From the IMG/VR virus record IMGVR_UViG_3300023106_000021, positions 1-39,036 of that record: DNA of 39,036 nt, one strand, 5' to 3'. The position numbers and the translations under genes are program-made. The DNA comes from a virus. This document shows, piece after piece, positions 27,842 to 34,948 of this stretch. The notes beneath the pieces are model-generated. The model was not told the origin of the DNA and made no database searches. It saw nothing but the letters and a program-made list of their open reading frames with translations. The stretch's first letter is position 1, and every line of letters starts with the position of its first letter.

Positions 27842-29209
27842 TTAAACGCGGCGCAGTTCAGCCGCACCAATCTTGATCGTCGCACCGCCATTGTTGACGC
27901 GAGCCTCGACGCGCACGATTGAGCGCAGCGATCCGGCAACAATCACGAGAGGATCCGTGATTGCGCGACCGGCGAACGCAGATGGGAACGGATAGTAGCT
28001 TGCACCGATGATGGCGTTATCCATCCACCGCGAGAAGCCGCGATCCAATGCGCCGTCATAATCCAGAACCTGAATAAACAGGCCCTCCAGCCCGGTTGCG
28101 CCGGACACGTCGAGATCCATCGCTAGCTGTAGCTTGTCGCCGGTCGTGTAGTAGGTGCCAGCAAGCGGGTCGGTGATGAACGAGTACCGATACGTCGACA
28201 CGCCCGACGCGCTTGCGAGCGTCAGCGTCTGGAAGTTCCCCGGCTTGCCGTCCGCCCGCGCCTCGATCGACGCGACGGACGTGCCTGTACCTGTGAGTGT
28301 GCGGTTATTCCAACCGGTAGCGACCGTGCCAGAAGCCGCGCCGCCCGTGCTGGTGTTGGTGCCCGCCGTACCCTGGAACAGTGACGAACCGCCCGCAACC
28401 TTTTCCAAGATGTTGCCGAACGGGTTGCTGGTCGCATCGTAGACATCAGCGCGAGAGCCTACAAACGGGAGGGGTCCCTGCAATAGCGGAAGGGTCGTGC
28501 CATTGACCGCACCGCCGATCGCGAAGTCGGCAAGCGTGGCGGGATGGATACCGTTATCGCCAGTGCCGTTGTTCTGGTAGTAACCTGCGATCGGATCGCC
28601 TGCCGCGTTGGCAGGATCAGCGAGCAGATAGTTTGCGTCCACCACCAAGGCCCCGAGAGCCGGCGCGTTGCGGATCAGGAGCGCGTTGAACTGCTGCGAC
28701 TGCGCCGATGCAGGAGCCGACCAGCTACCGATAGCACGCGACAGATCGGCAAGGCATACCGGTCGGATACCTGCTGCAATGAGCGGCTGGAGGATAGCCG
28801 CATATTGCGTCCAGCCGTCCGCTGCCGTGACATTGGCGGCGAAGGAGTTTGTGCCAGACAGGACCAGCGCATGAGTCGGGCGCGGCGTCATAGCCAAAAC
28901 CTGAACGACCTGAGTCTGCATATCAGTAATGAGCGAGCCCGACACTGCCACATTGTAGTCCGATGGCGCAGAGACGCGACCGCGGCTCAAGAACTCCCAC
29001 CATGCGGCAATGCTGGTGGTCTTTTTGCGGTTCGTCATTCCGCCGTTCTGCACGACGCGCTGGATACCCTGAGCCATACGACTGTCGCCGATGACAGCGA
29101 CAAGGGCGCGCCTGCCGAATCCTCGGGCTGTGACATCGCCGCCAGACGTATTTACCGCAGCGTTAAACTCCGCGGCTTGCGTCGGCGACATATTCGCGAG
29201 GATCGTCAT
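27842..29209 (-). CDS. SGNH/GDSL-type esterase, virion-associated (455 aa)
   Basis: Residues 35-235 form an SGNH hydrolase core. Block I is VIGDSRM with Ser 43, block II is VAVSGS with Gly 91, block III is LSGTNS with Asn 121, and block V is DNGIHP with His 222. The C-terminal 220 residues are a beta-sandwich, Thr/Gly-rich, likely a carbohydrate-binding domain (WNNRTLTGTGTSVASI ... VRVEARVNNGGATIKIG). It could remove acetyl groups from capsular or O-antigen polysaccharide during adsorption. Encoded among head-tail joining genes and apart from the tailspike, it probably decorates the particle. ATG 29209 overlaps the upstream stop by 4 nt. Confidence 0.8.
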   Translation of the reverse strand: MTILANMSPTQAAEFNAAVNTSGGDVTARGFGRRALVAVIGDSRMAQGIQRVVQNGGMTNRKKTTSIAAWWEFLSRGRVSAPSDYNVAVSGSLITDMQTQVVQVLAMTPRPTHALVLSGTNSFAANVTAADGWTQYAAILQPLIAAGIRPVCLADLSRAIGSWSAPASAQSQQFNALLIRNAPALGALVVDANYLLADPANAAGDPIAGYYQNNGTGDNGIHPATLADFAIGGAVNGTTLPLLQGPLPFVGSRADVYDATSNPFGNILEKVAGGSSLFQGTAGTNTSTGGAASGTVATGWNNRTLTGTGTSVASIEARADGKPGNFQTLTLASASGVSTYRYSFITDPLAGTYYTTGDKLQLAMDLDVSGATGLEGLFIQVLDYDGALDRGFSRWMDNAIIGASYYPFPSAFAGRAITDPLVIVAGSLRSIVRVEARVNNGGATIKIGAAELRRV

Positions 29210-29388
29210 GCGGAAAACTCCAGATACTGCCCGTCCGAGAACTGGAGAGCGTTGCCGTCGGTGAACGTTAAAGCCAGAGCGCTAATACCCGACTGCACAC
29301 CCCCCATAGCTGATTGATAGTCATCCTGATTAGGATCCTGGCTACCGCCCATTGCGGAGTTGATGAGGTCGCGGTTGGTGTTGGCCAC
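29206..29388 (-). CDS. small structural-region protein (60 aa) with repeated SAMGG
   Basis: GTG 29388 opens a short protein that begins MANTNRDLINSAMGGSQDPN and repeats the motif as QSAMGGVQSG. The C-terminal half LALTFTDGNALQFSDGQYLE ends FSA, a beta-hairpin pattern (DGNALQFSDGQYLEFS). Such short beta proteins accompany virion hydrolases and fibres. It overlaps the GDSL-type gene by 4 nt, suggesting the two act together. No known function. Confidence 0.6.
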   Translation of the reverse strand: MANTNRDLINSAMGGSQDPNQDDYQSAMGGVQSGISALALTFTDGNALQFSDGQYLEFSA

Positions 29389-29391
29389 AGC

Positions 29392-29559
29392 TTACATTCC
29401 CGCGCAGGGGTCGGTAGGCCAGCCTAACGATGCAGCGATATCAGGATAAAGCGGCTGGGGGATGTCGATTGCATACTGCAAGCCGGTGTTGCTCAACAGC
29501 GTTACGCGGATGATCTTCGGATCAAACGTCGCGATGCACTCAACCTTTACGAGTTCCAT
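29392..29559 (-). CDS. small hypothetical protein (55 aa)
   Basis: ATG 29559 has GAGAGGGG about 9 nt upstream; an in-frame start at 29628 lies within the neighbouring gene and is unlikely. The product begins MELVKVECIATFDPKIIRVT and reads on LLSNTGLQYAIDIPQPLYPD, then SLGWPTDPC. Alternating hydrophobic residues suggest a small beta domain. No family is recognised. It lies between structural genes on the late strand. Confidence 0.58.
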   Translation of the reverse strand: MELVKVECIATFDPKIIRVTLLSNTGLQYAIDIPQPLYPDIAASLGWPTDPCAGM

Positions 29560-29575
29560 ATCTACTACCCCTCTC

Positions 29576-30106
29576 TTAACCAGCCGAGAACCAGCCCGTC
29601 GGGCCGTATTCAATGAGTTTCGCACCACCGCCGAGCAACGAAAGGTTGCTGCCGATGAGGCCCGTAATGGTGGTCGTGAACAGCCCTAGCACGCCGTCCA
29701 TGATAACGCGCTGCTGCTGACCTATGAAGGCGTTGGTGGCGCTGGGAACAACGCTCATGTTGCCCAACAGCGTTCCCGTCAGTCGCAGCGTGGGCGGTGT
29801 CACCAGTGGCAGGATGCTGATCGATCCAGAAGTCGTTGTGGCAACGCCTGCAAAGTTAGGTCGCTGCGGAATCCACCGATAAGCTACGCCGTCAAAGCGG
29901 CAGCGCATGATATCGTCTACCGCACCGTAAAGGTCCGACACACGCGCGTATTGCCCCATGTAAGTCGGAGAGGGCGGAAACGACGCAATAAGGTTTGCAA
30001 CCGTCGTCGGCGTGGTCGCTGTGCCGCCTACAAAAGACGTGCTGGCGTTCGCGGTGATGATATCGCGAACCTGTTGCTCTGTGAGACCACCCTGGACTTC
30101 AGCCAT
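29576..30106 (-). CDS. structural protein, tail/fibre type (176 aa)
   Basis: ATG 30106 (MAEVQGG) is favoured over an in-frame start at 30151, since the latter lies in the upstream gene. The protein begins MAEVQGGLTEQQVRDIITAN, a short helical start (LTEQQVRDIITA), and continues with YMGQYARVSDLYGAVDDIMR then CRFDGVAYRWIPQRP, a beta-rich stretch found in phage tail and fibre proteins that define a sample-like surface domain. The second half is beta-strands rich in Thr/Ile/Leu. Function beyond virion structure is unknown. Confidence 0.65.
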   Translation of the reverse strand: MAEVQGGLTEQQVRDIITANASTSFVGGTATTPTTVANLIASFPPSPTYMGQYARVSDLYGAVDDIMRCRFDGVAYRWIPQRPNFAGVATTTSGSISILPLVTPPTLRLTGTLLGNMSVVPSATNAFIGQQQRVIMDGVLGLFTTTITGLIGSNLSLLGGGAKLIEYGPTGWFSAG

Positions 30107-30107
30107 G

Positions 30108-30548
30108 CTACGACTCCGTTGCGGAGTAGGAGAGCGATACAGCCGAACCAACTACCGAAATAGCGCGGTTGGTGCGAACGTTAATCGAACCGCCAGCAGG
30201 TACGGTATAGGTGCCCGCCGTGCCGATGACGGCAGTGCCGCCAATTTCGTTGATGCCAATGGTGCCCGCGCTGATGTTCTGGACGTTCAGCACGCGGCGC
30301 GTAGCGTTGGCGGGGGCAAGCACTGTTGCCGTGCCCGCCGTTGCGCTGGTTGTGCCGCTGCGATCAGTGCCAGCAGGCAGGTATGCGGTCTGGGTGTTCG
30401 TGGGGTCGGTGGCGGTGCCAGCCGCGGTCATTGTGCCGTCGGGGCGCTCGTTGGAGGTAATCAGCGCACCGAACTGAGAAAGGCGCATTTCACGCTGTTG
30501 GCTGTCCACCATTGCAGTGGGGGTTGTCTTGTAAATACCGCGCCACAT
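30108..30548 (-). CDS. structural/decoration protein (146 aa)
   Basis: ATG 30548 begins MWRGIYKTTPTAMVDSQQRE, then a polar linker and a Thr/Ala/Gly-rich part (ATAGTATVLAPANATRRVLN) leading to the beta domain VQNISAGTIGINEIGGTAVI and VPAGGSINVRTNRAISVVGS. This last pattern resembles small capsid-decoration or fibre-head domains that share the NI..g.i.in..g.. layout. It is encoded two bases upstream of the next structural gene. Probably on the virion surface; this is inferred. Confidence 0.65.
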   Translation of the reverse strand: MWRGIYKTTPTAMVDSQQREMRLSQFGALITSNERPDGTMTAAGTATDPTNTQTAYLPAGTDRSGTTSATAGTATVLAPANATRRVLNVQNISAGTIGINEIGGTAVIGTAGTYTVPAGGSINVRTNRAISVVGSAVSLSYSATES

Positions 30549-30561
30549 AACAGACCGCCCT

Positions 30562-30885
30562 TCAGATGATAAAGTTTCTGACCCTCAGATAGCGGTAATC
30601 GGGGTGGTTTAATAGTCTTTTCACGCCATCCTTATGATCTGGGTTCCAGAGTTCTATACCGTATTTAACGGCCCATTCCATCTGGATGACATTAGGAACG
30701 TGTGCGGCGTGCCAGAGATTGTCACGCTTATCCCAGCTTTCATTCTGCGCTTCTTTGCATGCATCCAACGAGGGGGCTACGTCTTGCTCGTATCTAATGT
30801 GCCACGTATCCCCCTCGTCTTCGGACGAAAACCAAGTCTTCATGCCCGAGTGCGGGTCATAATCGAGAAGGCGTTCGTCCAGCAT
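30562..30885 (-). CDS. phage protein near capsid genes (107 aa)
   Basis: ATG 30885 opens a soluble, acidic and Trp-rich protein: MLDERLLDYDPHSGMKTWFS, then DEGDTWHIRYEQDVAPSLDA, EWAVKYGIELWNPDH and LLNHPDYRYLRVRNFII. The DP.tG..t.f...dg......q.vepild......n......g..h.vA.iP..v...w....G...w...d.....l.lndpd.r.lR. pattern is a small protein family that is common next to SU10-type capsid genes. Function is unknown; it is probably a head-related accessory. Confidence 0.68.
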   Translation of the reverse strand: MLDERLLDYDPHSGMKTWFSSEDEGDTWHIRYEQDVAPSLDACKEAQNESWDKRDNLWHAAHVPNVIQMEWAVKYGIELWNPDHKDGVKRLLNHPDYRYLRVRNFII

Positions 30886-30887
30886 GC

Positions 30888-31376
30888 TTACTTCACCATC
30901 TTGCTTGCGCGGAGGTCCTTGGCAACGTCCTTCGACACTTTTGCCTTATCGCCCTTCGCCAGCGTGCGGCCATCGCCCAGATGTACGGGCTGGTCGTTCG
31001 TGCCAGTGACTTCAACGAAGTCGGACTCGTCGCGTGCGGTACGCGTTGCGCGGCCCTTGTCGTCCGTCTCGGTAACGAGATCAGCGTCGGGATCGGAACG
31101 CTGCCCGTGGGGGTTCGGGTTTGCATCGGTGGGCGAAAGCGGATGTTCGACAACGGTTTCCCCGGCGACGTAATCCGTGACATCCTTCGTCTCCTCCGTC
31201 TCGACACCCAGAGCCGCGGCAAGCTTGCCGGCTTCCGAAATGTCCGCATACTCGTCAGCAGGCTTTACGGGCTCACCAAGCGGGTTTGCGGGCGGCAGGT
31301 CCTTGACGGCAGGGTGCTGCTCTTCAGCGCCCTCGTTGTTGTCCTTGCCCTGACTGTTCGTCTGTAGCTTCTTCAT
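30888..31376 (-). CDS. acidic disordered protein downstream of capsid (162 aa)
   Basis: ATG 31376 has AGGAG 8 nt upstream; an in-frame start at 31406 is inside the HNH gene and is rejected. The product begins MKKLQTNSQGKDNNEGAEEQ and is Asp/Glu/Pro-rich (PPANPLGEPVKPADEYADIS, DPDADLVTETDDKG), largely disordered. The C-terminus VHLGDGRTLAKGDKAKVSKD ends in a helix with SKMVK, a small folded unit. It may be a head accessory or minor scaffold-like factor. The HNH gene lies 11 nt upstream, as if inserted before this gene. Confidence 0.6.
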   Translation of the reverse strand: MKKLQTNSQGKDNNEGAEEQHPAVKDLPPANPLGEPVKPADEYADISEAGKLAAALGVETEETKDVTDYVAGETVVEHPLSPTDANPNPHGQRSDPDADLVTETDDKGRATRTARDESDFVEVTGTNDQPVHLGDGRTLAKGDKAKVSKDVAKDLRASKMVK

Positions 31377-31387
31377 GTTAGCTTCTC

Positions 31388-31978
31388 CTAGATTACGTGT
31401 TTCCACGTCGTCCCATTCCGGACAGCTTTGATTGTAGAAGGTGATACGCCAAACTTCCTACCTAGGGAAGCATTTGTAACACCTTCAGCGGCTCGTATTT
31501 CCCTGACTGCCTCATCTGTAAGTTTGGCAACGCCAGAGTCCTCACCGTAGGCCACATACGCTCTGTTTCGGCCCTTACGCACCATGTCTTCTGTGTTCTC
31601 TCGGTAGGTGCCTTCCGAAAGATGGGCGGGATTAACGCATGCCGGGGTATCGCAGGAATGCATTATGACTAAGCCGGGGACAGGTGGCCTACCGTTGGCG
31701 TACTCAAATGATAATCTATGCGCCAACTTATGCGGACCACCACGCCCGCCAACCTGAAAACGGCCATAACCGCCTACTTGCTTACGCGCAGTCCAAAGCC
31801 AGCACATATCCTGCCCGGTTTTTTGAACGTAACGCCAAAATCTCTCTTCATCTGGCGCATGGGTTCTCCCGCCGAACGGTGTCCCGTGCTTGACCCACCT
31901 CTGATAATGCTTGTCGCAAAATCCGTGTCCGTTGACTGGCTTATTGCAATCCTCAACCGTACATATGGAACGTGCCAT
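31388..31978 (-). CDS. HNH homing endonuclease with C-terminal HTH
   Basis: The 196-residue protein has an N-terminal zinc-like motif (CTVEDCNKPVNGHGFCDKHY), then a central HNH_3-type nuclease: CWLWTARKQVGGYGRF, AHRLSFEYANG, and VIMHSCDTPACVNPAHLSEG carrying the His-Cys/Asn set. The C-terminal helix-turn-helix is LTDEAVREIRAAEGVTN with ASLGRKFGVSPSTIKAV. This is the standard free-standing homing endonuclease layout. A strong AAGGAGG precedes ATG 31978, but the ATG is part of a 13-bp hairpin (31972-32016), so translation may be restrained. It is inserted directly after the major capsid gene, a usual site for such mobile genes. Confidence 0.88.
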   Translation of the reverse strand: MARSICTVEDCNKPVNGHGFCDKHYQRWVKHGTPFGGRTHAPDEERFWRYVQKTGQDMCWLWTARKQVGGYGRFQVGGRGGPHKLAHRLSFEYANGRPPVPGLVIMHSCDTPACVNPAHLSEGTYRENTEDMVRKGRNRAYVAYGEDSGVAKLTDEAVREIRAAEGVTNASLGRKFGVSPSTIKAVRNGTTWKHVI

Positions 31979-32016
31979 GTTATCCTCCTTGTGGAAAAGA
32001 AGAGATAACATGGCAC
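31972..32016 (-). promoter_or_regulatory. perfect 13-bp hairpin sequestering the HNH start codon
   Basis: On the plus strand GTGCCATGTTATC (31972-31984) is the exact reverse complement of GATAACATGGCAC (32004-32016), separated by 19 nt. In the leftward mRNA the start codon of the HNH gene lies inside the 3' arm, and the AGGAG site sits at the loop edge. Read-through late mRNA would therefore hide the start. Homing endonuclease genes of T4-type phages use comparable hairpins to limit late translation. Confidence 0.7.
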
Positions 32017-32030
32017 ACACCACTTTGCTA

Positions 32031-32046
32031 GACCTTACGTAAGGTC
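32031..32046. other. 16-bp perfect palindrome over the capsid stop codon
   Basis: GACCTTACGTAAGGTC is fully self-complementary and contains the TAA stop of the capsid gene (32035-32037). In mRNA it can fold as a 6-bp stem with a 4-nt ACGU loop. No U-run follows, so an mRNA 3'-end protector is more likely than a terminator. Confidence 0.5.
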
Positions 32047-32997
32047 GCTGATGACTGCATTGCCCGCATCGTTACGACAAATCAGAGTTTCTTCCGAATA
32101 CATCGCATCACGATCGGCAAGACCCGTCGTCGCCAGCTTGCGCTTCTGGAGCGGATCCAGCGTGCGGATTGCCCACATCTCGGGATCCACGATCAGCGCG
32201 TCACGGTTCGAACAGAAGCGATCCGGCACGAACTGAAGCTCGCCAACGTCCGACACATACACGTCGGCGCCTGCGATGATCGTCAGACGCTTGTTGCCCG
32301 ATTCACGACGCTGCTGCGCCAGACCCGAGAACGTGGCTGCAATCTGCTTCTGTGCCAGCGACATGATGACAAGGGTGGGTTCACCACCAGCGTTCCAGGC
32401 CGAGGCAATTGCCGACTTCAGCAGAGCTTCCGTAAACGCCCGCTGCGTGCCGTTGGTGGCCGGCGCGTTCGGATAGCCCATCGTGGTACCCGAAAGCGTC
32501 GGATTGACGCCACCAGTGCCCCGCGAGGCGTTGGTACGCATGAACGCCAGTGCGCCCGCTGCTTCGCCAGCAACCGTTGCCGACGGCGGAACGGCTGCAT
32601 AGTTGCCGGTGTAACGCGCTTCACGATCGCGCTTCCATTCCTTACCAGCCTTGGCGATCTGGTAAGCATGCTCGTTCGCGCGGCCCGCTGCCTTGACAGC
32701 CTGCTGCGTGGTCGAGGTGCCGACAACCTTGGTAAAGATCTGGGTGTAGTTGCCCAGACGGGTCGTTGCAGGCCGGTTTTCGTTGCTCAGGTCATCGCCC
32801 TGCACCGCCTTGTTCTGCGGGTTGGCCGAAACCAGCGCATCCGTCTGCCACTCGGTGTAAACGGCTTCAGCCTTCTCGCGACCGATTGCGGTAACGAACG
32901 GGGTTTCCGTAGGCGAAATGTTCGAGATCAGATCCGACAAGTCCTCGCGGTTGCCCACGCGGCTCATGGTCTGAATGGTATTCGATGGTACTGCCAT
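32035..32997 (-). CDS. major capsid protein, SU10/DUF5309 type
   Basis: The 320-residue protein begins MAVPSNTIQTMSRVGNREDL, then SDLISNISPTETPFVTAIGR, which is the DLsd.I.nisPteTPf...iG opening of SU10-type capsid proteins. YTEWQTDAL, then NYTQIFTKVVGTSTTQQAVK, a helical EWKRDREARYTGN, and a C-terminal YVSDVGELQFVPDRFCSNRD with ALIVDPEMWAIRTLD complete the HK97-fold family pattern. It assembles with the scaffold encoded just upstream. The gene is bordered by RNA hairpins at 33015-33042 and 32031-32046/31972-32016, which could shape mRNA for high expression. Confidence 0.9.
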   Translation of the reverse strand: MAVPSNTIQTMSRVGNREDLSDLISNISPTETPFVTAIGREKAEAVYTEWQTDALVSANPQNKAVQGDDLSNENRPATTRLGNYTQIFTKVVGTSTTQQAVKAAGRANEHAYQIAKAGKEWKRDREARYTGNYAAVPPSATVAGEAAGALAFMRTNASRGTGGVNPTLSGTTMGYPNAPATNGTQRAFTEALLKSAIASAWNAGGEPTLVIMSLAQKQIAATFSGLAQQRRESGNKRLTIIAGADVYVSDVGELQFVPDRFCSNRDALIVDPEMWAIRTLDPLQKRKLATTGLADRDAMYSEETLICRNDAGNAVISDLT

Positions 32998-33014
32998 GTT
33001 CGTATCCTATGCCT

Positions 33015-33042
33015 ACTGTCTCACGACGTTGGCTGAGACAGT
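33015..33042 (-). other. hairpin between scaffold and capsid genes
   Basis: ACTGTCTCA and TGAGACAGT form a perfect 9-bp stem around a 10-nt loop, 3 nt after the scaffold stop and before the capsid ribosome binding site. No U-run follows. It is a likely RNA-processing or 5'-stabilising element for the capsid mRNA. Confidence 0.5.
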
Positions 33043-33044
33043 GG

Positions 33045-34043
33045 TTAAAGTCCCATACGGGCAATCGCAGCCGCAGCATCCTTCACATCGCCGCTCTTCT
33101 GCAATCGCTCGCGCGATTCGCGATAACCCCGACCTTCCGCGCTGCTGGGCTGGGCTGCGTTGGGTTTGGTGGTTCGCGCTTTCTTGCCATCACGAACGCG
33201 CTGCATCTGACGTGCCGTTGCGGCATCGTACTTTTCGGACTTCTCACGCCAGTCTGCGACCTGGCGTAGCGCCTTCAACTCAGCGGCGGTGGCGTGATCC
33301 ATCTGGCTACGATCCAGTCCTAGCACGTCGGCGGCGCCTAGTGCCTTCTTGAACCATTCCTCCCGCGTGGCCTCGTTTGCCACCTCGGGGATCGCCATCA
33401 GTTCACTATCCCGCTGCTGGATTTCAGCCTGCGACATGGCTTGACCGGCATCAGTTCCGAGCGATTCCGCCTGCTGCATGAACTCGTCATGCTGGGCCTT
33501 GGCGGCGTCGTACTGCGCTTTCTGGGCTATGTACGTTGCAGGGTCATACGAGGCCAAAGCGGGATCCGGCATCTGTGGAGCCAGGGACTCCCCGATTGCC
33601 TTCAACTGCTGGGCATAACGTGCCTGCGCTTGTGCGTCGGCCTGTGCTGCGCGCTGGTCTGCGGCACGCTGGGCATCTGCGGCCTTCGTCGTTGCGGTCT
33701 GCACCTGAATAGCCCTGCGGCTCTCCAAGTCGGCCACGTAGCGCTGCGCCTCTGGGGTGAGGGCTGCGAACTTGGCCTTTTCCTCCGCGTTCAGGCTGGC
33801 GGGAGCGTCGATGGCATTCCTTGCGGATTGTTCGTCGTCGCCGTCTTCCTGCTCATCATCATCACCATCAGCGTCGAGGTCTAGTTCGTCCTCTTCGCCT
33901 TCGGGATGTGAATTCTCATGCTCCTTGGGGTCTTCCTGCTCCGTGTCGGAAAACTCGTCCAAGTTCAAACCGCTAATTGCTGCCGCTGCGCTATCGAGAT
34001 CGTCGCCTGCGCCGCCGGCTGCATCATCCTGATACTGGGCCAT
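33045..34043 (-). CDS. scaffolding protein (332 aa)
   Basis: The protein begins MAQYQDDAAGGAGDDLDSAA and is highly acidic through residue 75 (DEFSDTEQEDPKEHENSHPE, then runs of Asp/Glu). From 85 on (LNAEEKAKFAALTPEAQRYV) it becomes a long Ala/Gln helix with coiled-coil character (QRAADQRAAQADAQAQARYA) and ends in a basic segment (RVRDGKKARTTKPNA). An acidic, helical protein encoded immediately upstream of the capsid gene is the usual scaffold. The LTPEAQRYVADLE motif also recurs in such scaffolds. No protease domain is visible. Confidence 0.82.
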   Translation of the reverse strand: MAQYQDDAAGGAGDDLDSAAAAISGLNLDEFSDTEQEDPKEHENSHPEGEEDELDLDADGDDDEQEDGDDEQSARNAIDAPASLNAEEKAKFAALTPEAQRYVADLESRRAIQVQTATTKAADAQRAADQRAAQADAQAQARYAQQLKAIGESLAPQMPDPALASYDPATYIAQKAQYDAAKAQHDEFMQQAESLGTDAGQAMSQAEIQQRDSELMAIPEVANEATREEWFKKALGAADVLGLDRSQMDHATAAELKALRQVADWREKSEKYDAATARQMQRVRDGKKARTTKPNAAQPSSAEGRGYRESRERLQKSGDVKDAAAAIARMGL

Positions 34044-34057
34044 TGGTTACTGTGCTC

Positions 34058-34402
34058 CTAGCGGATATTGGAAATCTTCTCCGCGTGCGCCCGATCATTA
34101 GCACGAATACGCCCCGTTTCAATAACAGTTTGTACCTTGCGCTCTATCTCGCGTGCAATGCGGTCTGCCATGCCCAACGCCTGAAGGCCGTTTGCGTCTC
34201 CGGGCTTTAGCTGCCCTACAGCTTCGAAGTAATCTCGGCGAAGGTTGGAGATCATATCATAGACCCCGCCTTCCTCTGTCGCGAACGCCTCCCACCGCTG
34301 ACCGCGCGCTACGGCGTCTGTGCCGTTCTGGACGCGGGGGAGTTCGCGGGGGACGGAGCGAGTGTAGCCGAAATGGGCTAGGATGCGGTCAAGCCAGATC
34401 AT
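34058..34402 (-). CDS. hypothetical protein between portal and scaffold (114 aa)
   Basis: ATG 34402 overlaps the upstream stop (TGATG). The product begins MIWLDRILAHFGYTRSVPRE. From residue 30 on it is helical with RGQRWEAFATEEGGVYDMIS and NLRRDYFEAVGQLKPGD, then ADRIAREIERKVQTVIETGR. The W..f..e.ggl.d.l..lr..Y.e......p.d...l..L......i. pattern is a small protein family placed between portal and scaffold in SU10- and P22-like phages. It may assist head assembly. The function is undefined. Confidence 0.68.
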   Translation of the reverse strand: MIWLDRILAHFGYTRSVPRELPRVQNGTDAVARGQRWEAFATEEGGVYDMISNLRRDYFEAVGQLKPGDANGLQALGMADRIAREIERKVQTVIETGRIRANDRAHAEKISNIR

Positions 34403-34782
34403 CAGAACTTCACCGTTGGTAGCATGCTCAGCAATATTTCCGTGCCGATTTTCTTTACCACCTCTTCGCGAAGGTTAACAATTAGCTTTTCTTTGGAATC
34501 AAAATCAGCTCCATTTGAAGCCGCCTCAACCCTAAATCGTCTGCCGTTCAGATCAAAGACAGCGATAGCCCTAATCTGGCAATCTTGTACGGTTTGGAAT
34601 ACTTCTATCTTACCAGAAAACCCGTTATCATCTAACGGAAACGACGCGATGCGAGATTGTTCAGCCTTCTCCTGCATTTCCTTGAGCAAGGAAACACTAT
34701 CATCTGTAGGCGCGCGATGCTCATGGACTTCGCGAGTCACATAATTTGTCTGAGGTCGTCCCAGTACGTAAGTGTCAAGCAT
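34402..34782 (-). CDS. hypothetical protein (126 aa)
   Basis: ATG 34782 has a G-rich site (GGGGG) just upstream. The N-terminal region has EHRAPTDDSVSLLKEMQEKA, a helix, and the C-terminal part contains beta-strands (GKIEVFQTVQDCQIRAIAVF, RRFRVEAAS) followed by KLIVNLREEVVKKIGTEILL. The protein resembles small proteins that follow the portal gene in other phages, but no domain can be named. It overlaps the upstream 57-aa gene by 8 nt. Confidence 0.62.
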   Translation of the reverse strand: MLDTYVLGRPQTNYVTREVHEHRAPTDDSVSLLKEMQEKAEQSRIASFPLDDNGFSGKIEVFQTVQDCQIRAIAVFDLNGRRFRVEAASNGADFDSKEKLIVNLREEVVKKIGTEILLSMLPTVKF

Positions 34783-34948
34783 CCCCCAACTCTTCCGCGC
34801 TGGTGTTGAGGGCTTGGTCGATGATGTGGCGGAGTTCGGTTAGTTGCCCTCGGTTATAGAGCGGCAGGTCCGCCGATGCCTTAAAAAGGAAAAACCCATC
34901 TTCGAATGCTGTAACCGAATCGCCACCACTGGTTTCATACTTAATCAT
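34775..34948 (-). CDS. small acidic protein after portal (57 aa)
   Basis: ATG 34948 overlaps the portal stop by 4 nt; the stop is TGA 34775-34777. The product begins MIKYETSGGDSVTAFEDGFF, a beta-like N-terminus, then LFKASADLPLYNRGQLTELR and a helix HIIDQALNTSAEELGDA. The frame is coupled to neighbours on both sides by overlaps. I recognise no family. It is probably a head-assembly accessory by position only. Confidence 0.6.
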   Translation of the reverse strand: MIKYETSGGDSVTAFEDGFFLFKASADLPLYNRGQLTELRHIIDQALNTSAEELGDA

